This document shows positions 37,625-50,012 of a stretch of 64,000 bases of DNA, one piece after another (the first letter of the stretch is position 1; each line of letters starts with the position of its first letter). Made by a program: the position numbers and the translations under genes. This DNA is from Desmodus rotundus (lineage: Eukaryota; Chordata; Mammalia; Chiroptera; Phyllostomidae): NCBI RefSeq assembly GCF_022682495.2, contig NC_071397.1:7097082-7161081 (forward strand), written 5' to 3'. Under the pieces are notes generated by a model. The model was not told where the DNA came from, did not search any database, and was given only the letters and a program-made list of their open reading frames with translations.

Positions 37625-39255
37625 AATCATCATTATCTTCAAATTGATTCGGCTTTGTTTACTTTGCCTAGTAACTCTAGGCAGAGGTTTATCTGTCCAG
37701 GTTGCTCTCTTATCCCTCTTTTTCTGGTATCACCAACATCCTGTCCTTTGGCAGAAACTTTCCCCGTCCCCAGGTAGTACAGGTGGGGCTATCAAACAGG
37801 TTGGGGGTACCTAGGTTAAGCGCATGCTCCAACCTCTAGAAACAGTGATTGGTTGCGGATGGGCAAGTGACTCCAAGGTCCTCGCATGGTATTCTGCTTA
37901 AGCTCATAGGAAAGATAAGGTCCTGGTTGGGCAAGCTTGTGAACTTGGAGGTGCCAGCCACATGGAGGAAACCGAGATGGAAATCCACACATTTCTAGAT
38001 TCCTAGTAACATAAGCCAGTAAGTTCATTTTCCTTTGATTTGAGGTGAGTTGCCAGCACCTCTTGTCATTGAGAAAATCCCGGAGACTAATATTTGACTG
38101 GTCATTTTTCCATGTGACCAGTTAGGTTGATTGACATGGTAAAATAAAATATTGTAGATTGGGAAACTACAGAATTAACAACTTTTTAGTATCTGTCTTA
38201 GTATCTTCTTGGTACCCTAAAATTTTGATTTGTATCACTCCTATACTTTTAGTCATATAATGTTACTATCACATGGAAATTAAAAAATTGGGGGGACCAT
38301 GCGTTCATCTCAATATAATAAGAGACAGTTGCCATGATCTTCATCCTTTAATTACACTTAAAGAAGGTAATCAAGCTTTTTGTCATATCGACATTTAGAA
38401 AACAGAGTGTTACTTAAGTGTTTCATTATTCTGGTGGCTTCCCTGGGAATCCAAATTTTATTGCCTTGACATAAACAGTCTACCAGAAACACAGAGAGCA
38501 CAGCGACTCCAGAAGCAATTCCTCCCGCTGAAGGAGCAGTGTCACGTGTTTAAGGCAGCGTGCTGCACAAGTCGGCAGTTCCGTAAAAAAGGAGACGTCC
38601 CAGTCGTAACCGTAATCCTGACTTTTGTCTCAGTCAGATGGGAATTGGGGGTCATCACGATAAACTGATCAAAATTAAATCAGAAGTAAAAGGAACACTG
38701 ATTTTCAAAGATCCTAGTCAGTAAATATACATTTGAACCTCGACAAAGCTACGGATGAGGAGTATTTTGTCTATGAGCACGAATAATTCCTAACACAATT
38801 GGCCGTGTACCTAAACTCAGAATGAAAATACAGACACTCCGCAGTGGGAACACTGCACTTACCATTATCTTACCATTTAGACTGAGGCAAAGCAGGGCCT
38901 CACAGGAGATAACTACCCTTAACAAGTGAAGAAAGAATTAAGTCACTGGGGCTTCCTTTTATTTCAGCTGTTGGAGCTTTTGTAACAAAGTTTTTAGCGT
39001 TCTGAAAGTCCTTTCAGGCTCTAAATATGCAACAGTTGTAGGTAAACACTATTTAATTAGAATGCATTGAGTGTATGGCTCTGTAATGGGAATTTCATTA
39101 ATTAAAGTAGATGGAAATACAAAGGCATTAGCTAGGAACAATTTGAGGAGTCAAGAATCTAATTTGCTTACTGCACAACAAGGAAGATGACATTGCAGTT
39201 ATGTGAACAGCTGTGGCTTGCACAGAGCAACTGCACGTTTATCTCGTAGTTCCAG
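37625..39255. other. Intronic stretch without recognised gene
   Basis: No exon or confident repeat was recognised in this AT-rich stretch. Confidence 0.45.
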
Positions 39256-40500
39256 ACTTCGTCCATCCCACAAATACTCACTGGGCATCCGCTGTGCGCC
39301 CACACCACTACCAGTGCTCGGGGGTCGTCAGTGAGCAGAACAGGTTCTCACCCCTGTGAGGCTGATGTTTTGGCAGAGGAGGCAGATCGTGTACAACAGA
39401 TACGGTACATTTAAAAAAAAAAAAAAAAGCTGGACCCAAGGAAGCACACACCAAGGCACATCATAACTACCGTACCCAAGATTAAAGAGAAGGAGAGAAC
39501 CTTAAAAGCAGCAAGAGAAAAGGAGACAGTTACCTACAAAGGAGTTCCCATAAGACTGTCAGCTGATTTCTCAAAAAGAGACCTTGCAGGCAGGAAGGGG
39601 CTGGAAAGAAGTATTCCCAGTCATGAAAGGCAAGGACCTACATCCAATATTACTGTATCCAGCAGAGCTGTCATTTAGAATGGAAGGGCAGATAAAGTGC
39701 TTCCCAGATAAGGTCAAGTTAAAGGAGTTCATCATCACCAAGCCCTTATTATATGAAATGTTAAAGGGACTTATCTAAGAAAAAGAAGATGATCAAAACT
39801 ATGAACAGTAAAATGACAACAAACTCACAACTACCAACAACTGAACCTAAAAACAAAAACAAACTAAGCAAACAACTAGAACAGGAACAGAATCACAGAA
39901 ATAGAGATTACATGGAGGAGTATCAGTGGGGAGGGGGAGAGGGGAGACTAGGAGAAAGTGTACAGGGAATAGAAAGCACAACTGGTAGGAGGATAAGAAT
40001 AGTATGGGAAATGGAGAAGCCAAAAAACTTACATGTATGACCCATGGACATGAACAAAGGGTGGGGGGCATGCTGTAGGGGGGGTGCAGGGCAGAGGGGA
40101 ACAAAGGGGAGAAAAGAAATGGGACAACTGTAATAGCATAACCTATAAAATATATTTAAAAAATTGCAGCCAGAAGGTGATAAGTACTGTGGGCGTAAAG
40201 AGAAAGTGCAGAGGAAGATTGTGGGGTCAGTAGCAGGAAAAGGGACTGGCTGCAGTTTTAACTGGGTGATCAGGGAGCTCAGCAAGGGGACATTTCAGCA
40301 GAGACTTTGCAGAGATGGCAGTGGGAGCTCTGTGGGGACGTGGGAGAGAGCATGCCAGGCAGGATAAAAGCCCCGAGGCTGAGGAGTTCCGGGTGTTGAA
40401 GCCTGAGGCAGAGAGAGCACAGGGAAGAATATTAGGGAACCCCCCCCACAAAAGTACAAGGTAAGGGGGAGGCACAGCATGGAGGGCCTTTATGACCGGA
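39256..40500 (-). repeat. Antisense L2 copy split by a HAL1 insertion
   Basis: The left half (39256-39412: 'catcccacaaatactcactgggcatccgctgtgcgccc', 'cagaacaggttctcac') and the right half (about 40168-40500: 'cagaaggtgataagtactgtgg', 'catgccaggcaggataaaagccccgaggctgaggag', 'ggagggcctttatgacc') read in order through the L2 antisense consensus. HAL1 copy B sits between them, so the L2 is older. Confidence 0.65.
39413..40167 (+). mobile_element. HAL1 retrotransposon, 5'-truncated copy B
   Basis: After a 16-A run (39413-39428) the copy enters ORF1 at 'aagctggacccaagg'. It covers the RNA-binding and C-terminal domains in one mostly open frame (GWKEVFPVMKGKDLHPILL at about 39598-39655), then has the 3' UTR with G-rich tracts and the end 'actgtaatagcataacctataaaatat' plus an A-rich tail. 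There is no ORF2. It is inserted into an L2. Like copy A, it retains the 47-codon segment deleted in the copy at 58674. Confidence 0.85.
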
Positions 40501-40507
40501 GTAGTTA

Positions 40508-41500
40508 CATTATTTGCAGGGCCCAGTTCACAGTGAAAACACAGGGCCCCTTGTCCAAATAGAGGAAAAGTGCTGTCGAAGGTATTAAAATATAAAGGTT
40601 TGTTTCCCTTTAAATTATTTTAGTATTTATAATACAGGGATTACTTATAATTAGAGAGTTAACAGTATGACACAAGTAATGAAAACTTTTCAAATAGCAA
40701 AAAGTAGTATGTTGGTGTTACCGTTTTATGTAACACAAAATATTTTATTAGTATGTTATCTTGATTTTCCTCATTTGCTTTTCTACGTATTCATTTATTA
40801 GATCACCAAAATGCAAATATTTAGCAGCTTCATTTTTAATGGATGTAATTGAAAGCCCTTGGCAAATACAAGATCACAGAAAAATTTTGTTAACCTCTAA
40901 TTTTGAGAAAGGTCTTTCTGCTGATGCCACTGTTGTGGGAGCTGCTACAGCCATCTCATAGTCTATGACCGCACTGAGAGAAGTCACTGATGAATTATTT
41001 CAGGATGTAAATTGTAGTACGTGTAAGCTGACGAATCTTGCAAAACAACTCCTTGAAAAATATATAACTTTGTGCAAATCAGTTCTTGTGAGTTTGCATT
41101 TAATTTTAAATGCAAACATATACAGTGCATTTAACATTTCCTCTGACATCTCTGGTAACTTGTGGAGGCCGAACAAGCAAAGGAAGCTTCATGATTTGTA
41201 TGCAATTCAAAACACCTGTTTATGCATTCTATCTATGATTGCAAGAAAAAATTAATTTTAAAATTGTCTTCCACATTAATGGGAGACTCCTGAAGCTTTC
41301 TATGAGAACAGTGTCTTTGTCTGTTGAATGTGATGATCTTTAAATTTAATTTCTATTCCTAAGCTTGTGGATAATTTGCTTTTGATGTTGTGGTGGCAAT
41401 TTTCAAAATTGAAAACTCTAAGCTCTTAAGAATTCCAACAACTGTCTGCTATACTTTATTGCAACGTCCACATGTCTGCTGTTGTTGTGTGATAACTTAC
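40508..41500 (-). pseudogene. Decayed hAT-family transposase (ZMYM1-like), C-terminal dimerisation domain
   Basis: On the minus strand, about 40770-40950 encodes PTTVASAERPFSKLEVNKIF and, after a stop, ITSIKNEAAKYLHFGDLINEY then VEKQMR. This is the hATC dimerisation domain of hAT transposases and their domesticated relatives such as ZMYM1. Upstream (about 41000-41480 on the minus strand) more AT-rich degenerate coding-like sequence continues. The in-frame stop and several frame changes show that it is inactive. It may be an old autonomous hAT copy or a retrocopy of a hAT-derived host gene. The exact boundaries are unknown. Confidence 0.7.
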
Positions 41501-41539
41501 TGATAAAGTTTGCTGCCCAGGCGCCAGCAGTTCCCACTC

Positions 41540-41905
41540 AGGTGCTCGGGCCAGAAGTTAACATAAGCCGCTATGGCACCACCTCTGGGAACCCAGGGGA
41601 CAGCCCAGCTCGCGTGGTGTCCTGGTGCCGCCCCCGTAGGAAGCCCCTGCTCTCTCCCACGGGCATACTGCCCTTCGGCTGATGCTGCCCTGGTCACCAC
41701 CACCTAACTGGGTACCCGCGAGCCTGCCCCTCAGGGTGCCCGAGTGCCCTGGACCGTCTGTCCCCGGTGTGCAGCGCGCAGCCGGCCAAACCCTGCAGTG
41801 CGGCCGAGGCCTTCTCTGCCTGAGCCACGTGTCTGCCACTGCAGCCGGACCCCAGCCACAGGCGCACGCCGCTGCCGCCGCCGCCGCTGCAGGGATGTCC
41901 TCTCC
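41540..41905. promoter_or_regulatory. CpG-island-like block
   Basis: By hand count there are about 26 CpG in 360 bases with high GC, giving an observed/expected ratio near 0.6. A GCC-repeat run ('cgctgccgccgccgccgctgc', about 41867-41887) and an E-box CACGTG (41826-41831) are present. It lies directly beyond the hAT transposase fossil, on its upstream side when read on the minus strand. No exon was identified. It is a candidate intronic promoter or enhancer in the KIF6 intron. Confidence 0.5.
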
Positions 41906-43689
41906 TCTGGAACACGCTCCTTGGTGTAGTGAATTTCCCTTACAAAACGCAAGTTCAAAGATAAAGTTATCAATATTAAGAAGCTCAGGACAGCAACAGC
42001 AGAGAATTACAGCGAGCGTAATTGTGGCCCCCGTTTCAGTGCGGGGCCCTGAGCAGGGCGCAGCCCGGGTCTGTGAAGCCGAGCTGCTTCCAGGCTACCA
42101 CAAGCAGCTGGGCTCCTTCTCCGAATGAAACAGGAGCCACTGAAGGGGCGAGCGGCCAGTGACATGACACGCTTCCCTCGCAGTCACCAGCGAAGATTAT
42201 CGGCTTCGTGTTTCACACTAGAGAACTAGACCCAATAAACTGCTCCGATTCCAACATCGAAGTGGATTTACACAAGTGTCATTTCACTCAGAAGTGATTC
42301 TTAAATAAAATCACTGTACAACCTAACTGTGCACCTTTTTATTTGCCTGTAACTTCTCAATAAAACTGTGGGGGAAAACCTAATTTCTGAATCTTTATTC
42401 GGGGCAACATGAACAAAGAGGCCGAGTCTACTTACATCCGAACGCCCTGATTTACTCGAGGCACTTGGCCGTAGGAACAAAGACGGAGGGACGGGAGGCA
42501 ACTGCGAGCACATGAGAGCCGGCAGAAACAGGGCTCCCACCAGGCCTGGCCTGGCGGGACCTCCGGCTCGTCTGTCCTTGTCGAGGACATCACCTCTGCC
42601 GGTTCACAACTATGATCCCTGTTGTCCCCAGTGACCTCTCCGGCTCTCCTTCCCTACCTGACAGGCTTTCGGTTTCTGCTCCCGCTGCCAGCAGCCAGCT
42701 GCCAGCTTTGTTCAGTCTCCCAGTTCACATGGCCAAGAGCGAGACTCCAGTGGCCCCAGCTCATTTCTAGCTGGGCAACACTGTTAGCCCTAGAGCTAGC
42801 TCCTAAGCCTCTGCATCACTGCCCTTGACTCAGATTCCTTCTTCTGGTCCTCTCAGCCGTGGCTGTAGGACACAATGCCACAGGCTAACGACACAGTTGC
42901 CCAGGGCCACTCCCACCCCCACTGGACACTGTGGGCAAGACAGTTTTCCTTTATCAGAGCCTGCGAGGAAGGCAGGCCTGGAAGCGGCGTAACGGAACCC
43001 TTACGCAACATCTTCTAACACACGGCTTAATTTCTTCCGTTTCGGCGTAAGAAGTTCAGTGCCTGATTCCATCAGTCTTGGCCTAATTTCGGTAACAAAG
43101 GATCTTTTTTATAACAAAACTCCATCTGAGAAAATTAAGACTCACTTGTAGTGCCTGACATATAGCTAGCACTCAATGAATGTTGGCTGAGTGAGCGATG
43201 AATAAAGTCCAGCTTATCTAATTGCTTTCCTCTGAGAACAGCTCCATTGTATGAAGACAGTTTATGGACTAAAAGAAGAAACGTCATTTAGAGCACACGA
43301 AAATTTGACAGGACACTGGGAAGATGCGGGGGGCAGCTGAAGGACCATACAGAGACCACCAACATTTGGAGGGAAAAAAACCCAGAAGGTAGGAAGTAAA
43401 AGGGCACTTGCCTCTCCCCTTTCACACCGCAGTGCCCAACACGGAGCAAGATAAAACCACCTGCCACTAGGGCCGGTCTGTAATGACCAGGAAGAAAGAG
43501 TTCACACCACAGAAGGCTGCTGAAAGGTCAGATAGGACGAGGACTGAAAAATGTCCACCGATTCAGTGACATGAACAGCATTAGTGAACCTAGCAAAGGG
43601 CGACTGCAATAAAATGAAATAAAATACACAAATGCAGTCGCGTGATATGGCAGTTTAAGGATCAAAGGGCTGTGAAAGGAAGATCTATT
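41906..43689. other. Intronic stretch without recognised gene
   Basis: Moderate GC. No exon or confident repeat was recognised. The weak 'gcactcaatgaatgttggctgagtgag' motif at 43170-43196 looks like the terminus of an L2 or MIR copy. Confidence 0.45.
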
Positions 43690-43880
43690 CCAGTCTCAGC
43701 CCTGCAACCGAATTCCGGCGCGCCCCGAAGAAGTCAAGTAGATGCTCGGAGCCCTGCCTCCTCATCTAAAATGGGAATAATGATACCTACCTACCCATAG
43801 GGTTATTGTAAAAATTGAGACAACACATGTGAAAGTTCAATGAGATTGACGAGGCTCTACGCAAAATGAAGTGTATTCTC
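43690..43880 (+). repeat. MIR SINE, sense
   Basis: 'gccctgcctcctcatctaaaatgggaataatgatacctacctacccatagggttattgtaaaaattgagacaacacatgtgaa' follows the MIR core and 3' half closely. Confidence 0.85.
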
Positions 43881-44524
43881 AGTGTTACCAAATAACGGTA
43901 AGTAAACTTGCTTGGGTTACTTAGCAAAAAGTACACTGAAAATGTGACCAAAAACACTTGGCCAAGCATGAAAGGAAAGGCCAAGTTCACTGAGAACTTC
44001 AGAAATTCTACTAAAAGAGCTCTGCTCCAAGTAAAGCGACTTTCAAATGAGGAAAACGTGCAGACCTGAGAGTGATGAAGCACTAGATAAATTTATTGCT
44101 CCATTTCCCCAACAATGTAAACAACATTCTGTGCATGGCTGTGCTTTTTACCACATTCAGTTGTGATTCAAATAATTACAGCAAAAATTGTGCTAGTTGT
44201 AATCAATCATTACACATTCGTGTAGGAAGGGTTTTACAGAAGTCTTTGCATTTTATTTTCTCCCTGTATAGATCACTCTTTTGGAGAACATTAAGGCGAA
44301 TGATAATAACTAGAAGTATTTTGGATTATCTGTGAACGCATCTCAAGTCCAGAGATAAAGATGTATGATAAAATTACGAACTTGTGCCTTAGGAGAAGCC
44401 AAATCTAAAGCCAGTCAAGAGGGGGAAATCCATAAAGGAAAACATTCACACCTTGGTAACACCTTGAATTGGACTGAAAAATCTTTTTCTATAAAAATGT
44501 TGGTGGGGACCCCGAACAGATGAC

Positions 44525-44735
44525 AGCTGATACTTCCTGAGCACATACTATGTCCTGGGACTTGTGTTTTTCCATGTGCAGTTTGTTAGATCGGCAGGGC
44601 AGGTGAAGTAGTTATAAAGTATCATTTTCCTTATTTACAGATAAAAAAAAATGAAACAGACAGATTAAGGAATTTGTCCAAAGCCACACAGCTATTAAGT
44701 ATTAAAGTTGGGAGCTGACGCATGCGTCGGAAGTA
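44525..44735 (-). repeat. MIR SINE, antisense
   Basis: 'cctgagcacatactatgtcctgggactt', 'tttacagataaaaaaaaatgaaacagacagattaaggaatttgtccaaagccacacagctattaagtattaaagttggg' is the reverse complement of MIR. Confidence 0.85.
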
Positions 44736-45025
44736 AACAGTTCTTTTTAACCATCCTGTAAATGTCAACAATGAAGCGTGAGAATAAGAGGGGTGGCCTT
44801 CTGAACACGCAGCCCTGCACCACTGCACAGGCCTCACGCCCAGGAAGACTCCCCAGACATTATAATAAGGTGCTTCAACTGATTCTAGAAATGTGTGGGA
44901 TGAAAATTATAAACAAACATCAATTTCAAAATTATAAAGTTGTTTAAAGTGCATCTCAGATCTCTGAGAAAGATATCATTAAAGACAGATGCCACGAGTA
45001 CCCGTGTGAAGCGTTACGCCTGGGT

Positions 45026-45192
45026 CAGTGAATCTCAGACTTCAATGTGCATCAGAATCAATCTCAGGGCTCGTTAAGCACAGGTTGCTCTGATTCAGTA
45101 GGTCTGGATGAGGCCTGCGAATCTGCATTTCTACCAAGTTCCCAGGTGATGTTGAAGGTGCTGGTCCAGGGACCACACTTTGAGAACCACTG
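45026..45192 (-). mobile_element. MER5A-type hAT-Charlie MITE
   Basis: The termini CAGTGAATCTCAGAC and GAGAACCACTG, with the interior 'gtgcatcagaatcaatctcagggctcgttaa', 'gattcagtaggtctgg' and 'caagttcccaggtgatgttgaaggtgctggtccagggaccacac', match MER5A in antisense. The flanking octamers no longer match. Confidence 0.9.
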
Positions 45193-45342
45193 GACTAGAC
45201 AAAAAGGCTGCTATCTATTGTGTTGTTTTAGATTCAGTGAAAAGACCTCTATCCAAAAAATAGTTCATGCAATAAAGCCCATCACTAATGCCTTCAGTAA
45301 GAATGAGAAGGCCACAGCTCCTAAAGGATTATCCTCTGTGCT

Positions 45343-45395
45343 CTTAGTATCCAGTATACCCCTAGTATCCAGTATACCCTTAGTATCCAATATAC
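45343..45395. repeat. Three tandem 18-bp units
   Basis: CTTAGTATCCAGTATACC is repeated three times with few changes (45343-45360, 45361-45378 and 45379-45395). It encodes a repeated peptide only by chance. This is a short minisatellite that may vary in length. Confidence 0.9.
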
Positions 45396-45655
45396 ACTGC
45401 TCTAGGAGCTGGAGATACAGTAGCAAACAAAAATAGAGTCCTTGTCTTCATAGAGTTTACACTTGAGTGTGCAGAGGCAGACAATGAACAAATTTAACAA
45501 GTGAACACTGCGTAATAGGATATTAGTTGGTGATACATGCTATAACGAAAAACAGACGCCATGAGCAAACCTGGGAGAGGAGGGTTCCAGTCAGAGGGAG
45601 CAGCAAGTGCAAAGGCCCCGAGTTAGGAACACACGTGATGTGTTTGAGAAATGGC
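45396..45655 (-). repeat. Antisense L2 3' fragment
   Basis: 'ctaggagctggagatacagtagcaaacaaa', 'catagagtttacacttgag', 'acaatgaaca', 'agggagcagcaagtgcaaaggccccgag' follows antisense L2. Confidence 0.75.
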
Positions 45656-47799
45656 AATATAAAAAATAATGTTTTTTAATTATGTATGAATGAGGGAAGT
45701 TTTCTATTACCCTTCAGAATTAATGGGCAGAATGACACTGAGATGTGAATTTCAGAGTACTGGGGGGACATGGGGAGAGCTCTCGTCCGTACTCAGTGTG
45801 CAGATAATTTTCTTCTTTATTCCAGTACCACCGTGTTTTGAGAACCCGATCTTCCATAAAGATGTAGATCCAACACTATTGGCTTTTGTTTTTCTTCTGG
45901 ATTTTATTCTAACCTGCTTTGCAGTCTGGGTAGTTGCTGAGGAGAGAAGCCCACAAGTTTCAAAGCTACAACTGGGAGAAAGGTGGAGGTGCTGCAGCAG
46001 AAGTTCATTTGCTCCGGCACCATCTACTTGAGATTCCCTGTTCCCATCCACACTGATGGCTTCTTCCGGCAAGGGCCTGTGGCTCTCTGCTCTCACACTT
46101 ATCCCACCTCCAAGTTCTTGTTTAACTCATACACCAGTGAGGCTGGACACGCCACGGTGTTGACACCCTGGAACAGGGAAGCACCCTGGAAGCAGCCTCG
46201 CACCCATAAGGAACAGGGGTGGTTGAATACAAAGGAGCTTCTTGTCCCCTTTGGTGGGACAGCCTGAGGCATGTTCCTCTCAGCCCTCCAGAGAATACCG
46301 GTGGGATCAAGTGCCCACAGCGGTCACCTGTTCTTTAACGCACCTGATAGTATCTTCCTTTTCTCCCCTGTTGCACATCCTGACTCCCCTACTGGTGCTT
46401 CCTGAGCTCACCTAACAAAGAAACTGCTTTCACTAGAATCCTAGCTTCGGAATCTGCTGGAAGGGGCGCCAGACTAATAAGACAAGTACCCTCCAGCTAA
46501 GGACTCACATCACCGTGGGAGCGCATCTCTGATCTTTTCAATTCAAGCAGTGTTTTTTATCTTACCACTGACCCAGAGATTTTCACCACGTGGACATGCT
46601 CTGTCAGAGAACTCAGTCTCCACAAACTGCTTCACACAACTCTCGAGCCATTTTTCAGAGGTATTTCATCAAATAAACTGCAGATAGCTTTAACTTGTAG
46701 TTATCACCACCCAAATTTCTTGACTGGTCATTCTTAAGACATACCCAGAACTAGATTCGTTTACCAGCAAGAATAAGACCCATGTTTTAAATGTGCACTG
46801 TTCGTACAATCTATGCTTATTAGATGGACCGCCGTTGCTGTCCCCGAATTCGCTAGCGGAAGGTGGAGAGGCCAAATTAGCCTCTTCTCTTTTCAGATGC
46901 TGGTGGAGCACCTCAGGGTCATCATCTTGTATAATTTCATGGTTTGAAGCTGATAGGTTTTCATGTTTGCAACCACAAACTTGTGTTTTTTCAGTTGAAA
47001 ATGTAATTTAAAACGTGTGGAACTTGCAAGTTAGTCAAATCACAAAAGCCATAAGCATAGCACTCAGGAAGTTCAGTGTAGCGGGAAGTGGAGCCAAGCA
47101 CCGGTGCCTGTTTATAAACAGTGTATCTGATGAAATGAAACTGTGGCCGGAAGCTGGACAGATCAGTGGGAGTCAATGGGTTTTTGTATAGTTCAGTTGT
47201 GACCAGCGTTTTCTGCTGGAAAGTCGACTTTGAGAAAAATAAAGCACTTACTGCCAGGCATGTGTTGGTGAATGTCAAGTGGGAACACTTCATTGAGTCT
47301 CCTGGGGGAGAAGCTCTAGTCTCACGATTTAGATTACATGCTTTACCGACTGGAAGAACAACACAGAACAGACGATGTTAAAATTCTCACATCTGGGAAT
47401 ATTAATGCTTTACTTGGAAATAATCATACAAGTCAGGAAGTTACAAAGAGAGAACAGAGTGGTTCTGTGTGCCCTGCACCCAGTTTCCTCTGGTGGCTGC
47501 ATCTTACACACGATGGGGGTCATCAAAACCAGGACACCGACATCGGGAGAGCACGTGTGTAGAGTCCTGTTCATGTAAATTTGAGTGACCCTCCTCACAT
47601 GGTCACCACAGAGATCTGCGGATGTTGACATCTGACCAGTTTGAATGGAGAAGAGAAACCCTGCTTCCCTTTAAGACCCTCTCCTCTCCCGTTTGTAATT
47701 GGCCTAAGACAATGCTTTAACTTTCGCTTTGACTGTCAAACAGAATTTTTTTAACTCAAGACAAGGAAAGTTTATTTTATTAATGCATATTTTGCCCAT
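45656..47799. other. Intronic stretch without supported gene
   Basis: No exon was supported. The segment 45820-46480 has moderate GC and may be an old LTR or other repeat that I cannot name. Confidence 0.4.
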
Positions 47800-49245
47800 T
47801 CTGTTGCTCTTTCTCCTTTTCTAATGTTCCAAGCTCCATTCTTTTTTCATTTCTCGTCAAGAACTTTCTTTATACCTTCTTTTAGAGGAGGTATGTTGGT
47901 GATTAATTCTCTTAGTTTTCCTTTATCTGCAACTGTCTTTATTTTCCCTTTATTCCTGAAGGACAATTACATCGAGTGTAGGATTCCGGGCTTAGAGGCC
48001 TTTTCCTTCAGCACCTGAGACTAGTCTGCTCCTTTCTTCTGGACTCCATGATTTCTGATAAGAAATCCACTGTAATTCAAATCCCTTTTCCCAATAGGTG
48101 AGGGATCGTTTCTCTCTCACTGCTCTCAGATTATTTCTTTGCTTTAGTTTTCTAAAATTTGACTATGATTTGTCTGGAGTAGATTTCTTTTGAGTTTACC
48201 CTGCTTCTTAAAGCACCGGTTGTATGCCTTTAGCCAAATTTAGGCAATTTTCAACCTTTATTTTTTTTAAACATTTCATCCCTACTCTCTCTCCTTTCCT
48301 TTCCTCTCCTGTCCTCTGGGACTCTGATGACATGAATGTTAGACCTTTTGCTACAGTTCTCACTGGTCCCTGAGGGTCTGTTCCTTTTTTTTCTTTTTCA
48401 GTCTGTTTTCTTTTTGTTGTCCATATTGGGCAATTTCTATCGTTTCATCTTCAAATTTGTTGATTCTTTCCTCTGACCTCTCCATCCTGCTGTTGAGTCT
48501 ACCCACCAATTTTTTTTTTTCAGTTATTGTAGTTTTCAGTTCTCAAATTCCCATTTGGTATTTCTTTATATGTTTTTTGTTTGTTTGCTGTTTTTTGTAT
48601 GTTTATGTCTTTTCGTTTGTTTCAAGCACGTTTGTAATTGCTTACTGAAGCATACTTATAATGGCTACTTTAAAATCCTTGTCAGGTCGTTCTAAGGCCT
48701 GTGCTTCTATGTAACGGCATCTGGGGATTGTTTCCTCTTATGCGAGTTGCTATTTTCCTGGTTCTTGGTATTTCATAAATGATGCACGGTTTTCAATTGT
48801 CTCCCGGATAGTTTAGGTATTAGAAGATTCTAAATCATGCTTAACTCTTTCGTTTTAGCAGGGCTCCTCTGATACTGCACTGGTGTGGGGACAGCAGAGC
48901 CACCTCACTCCTGCCAGGTGAGGTGAAGATCCAGGCTCCCCATCAGCCTTTCTCGCCACCACTGGAGGGGCCTCATTGCTACAGATGGAGCTGAGATTTC
49001 AGCCTCCCTTTTAGGGCTCAACTCACATCTCCCTAGAAAGGAGAGGGAGTGACATGGTGTCACTATTCACTGACACCACCGCAGGATGGTGGTGACTTCA
49101 GGACCCCCTGTGCCTTGCACTGGCAATTTGGTGGCAGGGGAGGGAGTCGTTACCTTCTCTGATACCATCCTGGCAGTAGGGGGTTTGGGTACAGCCTGGC
49201 CTTGGCTGATGGGTTTGGGGTAGGGGTGGGGCTGTGGGGTTTTCC
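47800..49245 (-). repeat. Ancient L1 fragment, antisense
   Basis: 'cttcaaatttgttgattctttcctctgacctctccatcctgctgttgag', 'agttattgtagttttcagttctcaaattcccatttgg', 'gtttgtaattgcttactgaagca' and 'ttttcctggttcttggtatttcat' match a conserved antisense block of L1M elements. The GC-rich 48860-49240 part is probably the same element's 5' UTR side. No coding capacity. Confidence 0.65.
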
Positions 49246-49257
49246 ATAGCATTTGCA

Positions 49258-50012
49258 TGAAGCAGCACAACTGGTATCTAAAAAAACACAGTGAGATACC
49301 ACTTCACACCGGTGAGCACGGCCATCATAAACAAATCAACCAACAACAAGTGTTGGAGAGGATGTGGAGAAAAGGGAACCCTAGTGGTTGGTGGGATTGC
49401 AGACTGGTGAACTCACTATGGAAAACAGTATGGAATTTCCTCAGAAAACTAAAAACGGAACTGCCTTTGACTTGGCAATTCCACTGCTGGGATTATACCC
49501 TAAGAACCCTGAAACTCCAATTCAAAAGAACCTATGCACCCCAATGTTCATAGCAGCACAATTTACAATAGCCAAGTGCTGGAAACAACCTAAGTGCCCA
49601 TCAGTAAATGAGTGGATCAAAAAGCTATGTACATTTACAGGGCGGAATACTATGCAGCAGAAATAAAGAATGAGCTCTTCCCCTTTGTGACAGCATGGAT
49701 GGATCTGGAGAGCATTCTGCTAAGTGAAATCAGCCAGGGGTGAAAGTTAAATACTAAATGATCTCACCTAATCGATACAACAAACAAGCAAGCAAATTAT
49801 AACCAGAGACATTGAAATAAAGAACAAACTGACAGTAACCAGAGGGGAGGTGAAAAGGGATAATGGGAAAAGAGGGAAGGGTTTTCCGGAAAGGACACAT
49901 AGACAAAACCAAAGAGTGGTGGGATCAAGTGCAGAGAGTAGGAATGGCTGGGGTGGGGGGGAGAAGTGGGGGGAAAATGGAGACAACTGTACTTGAACAA
50001 CAATTAATTTTT
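49258..50012 (+). repeat. L1 3' end, sense, 5'-truncated
   Basis: Classic L1 3' sequence: 'cacagtgagataccacttcacacc', 'gtgttggagaggatgtggagaaaagggaaccctagtggttggtggg', 'ggaaaacagtatggaatttcctcag', 'ccccaatgttcatagcagcac', 'catggatggatctggagagcattctgctaagtgaaat'. It is followed by the G-rich 3' UTR and the end 'actgtacttgaacaacaatta'. The last 240 bases match the L1 tail at 61335-61629, so both belong to one family. It is less diverged than the antisense L1s. Confidence 0.85.

Noticed and set aside
41682..42128. 148-codon + strand frame over the CpG-rich block
   Set aside because: High GC lowers stop frequency, several frames are open at once, and no splice signals or known protein were seen.
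45343..45395. Short regularly repeated units as a CRISPR-like array
   Set aside because: Direct tandem repeats without spacers in a mammalian genome; a minisatellite.
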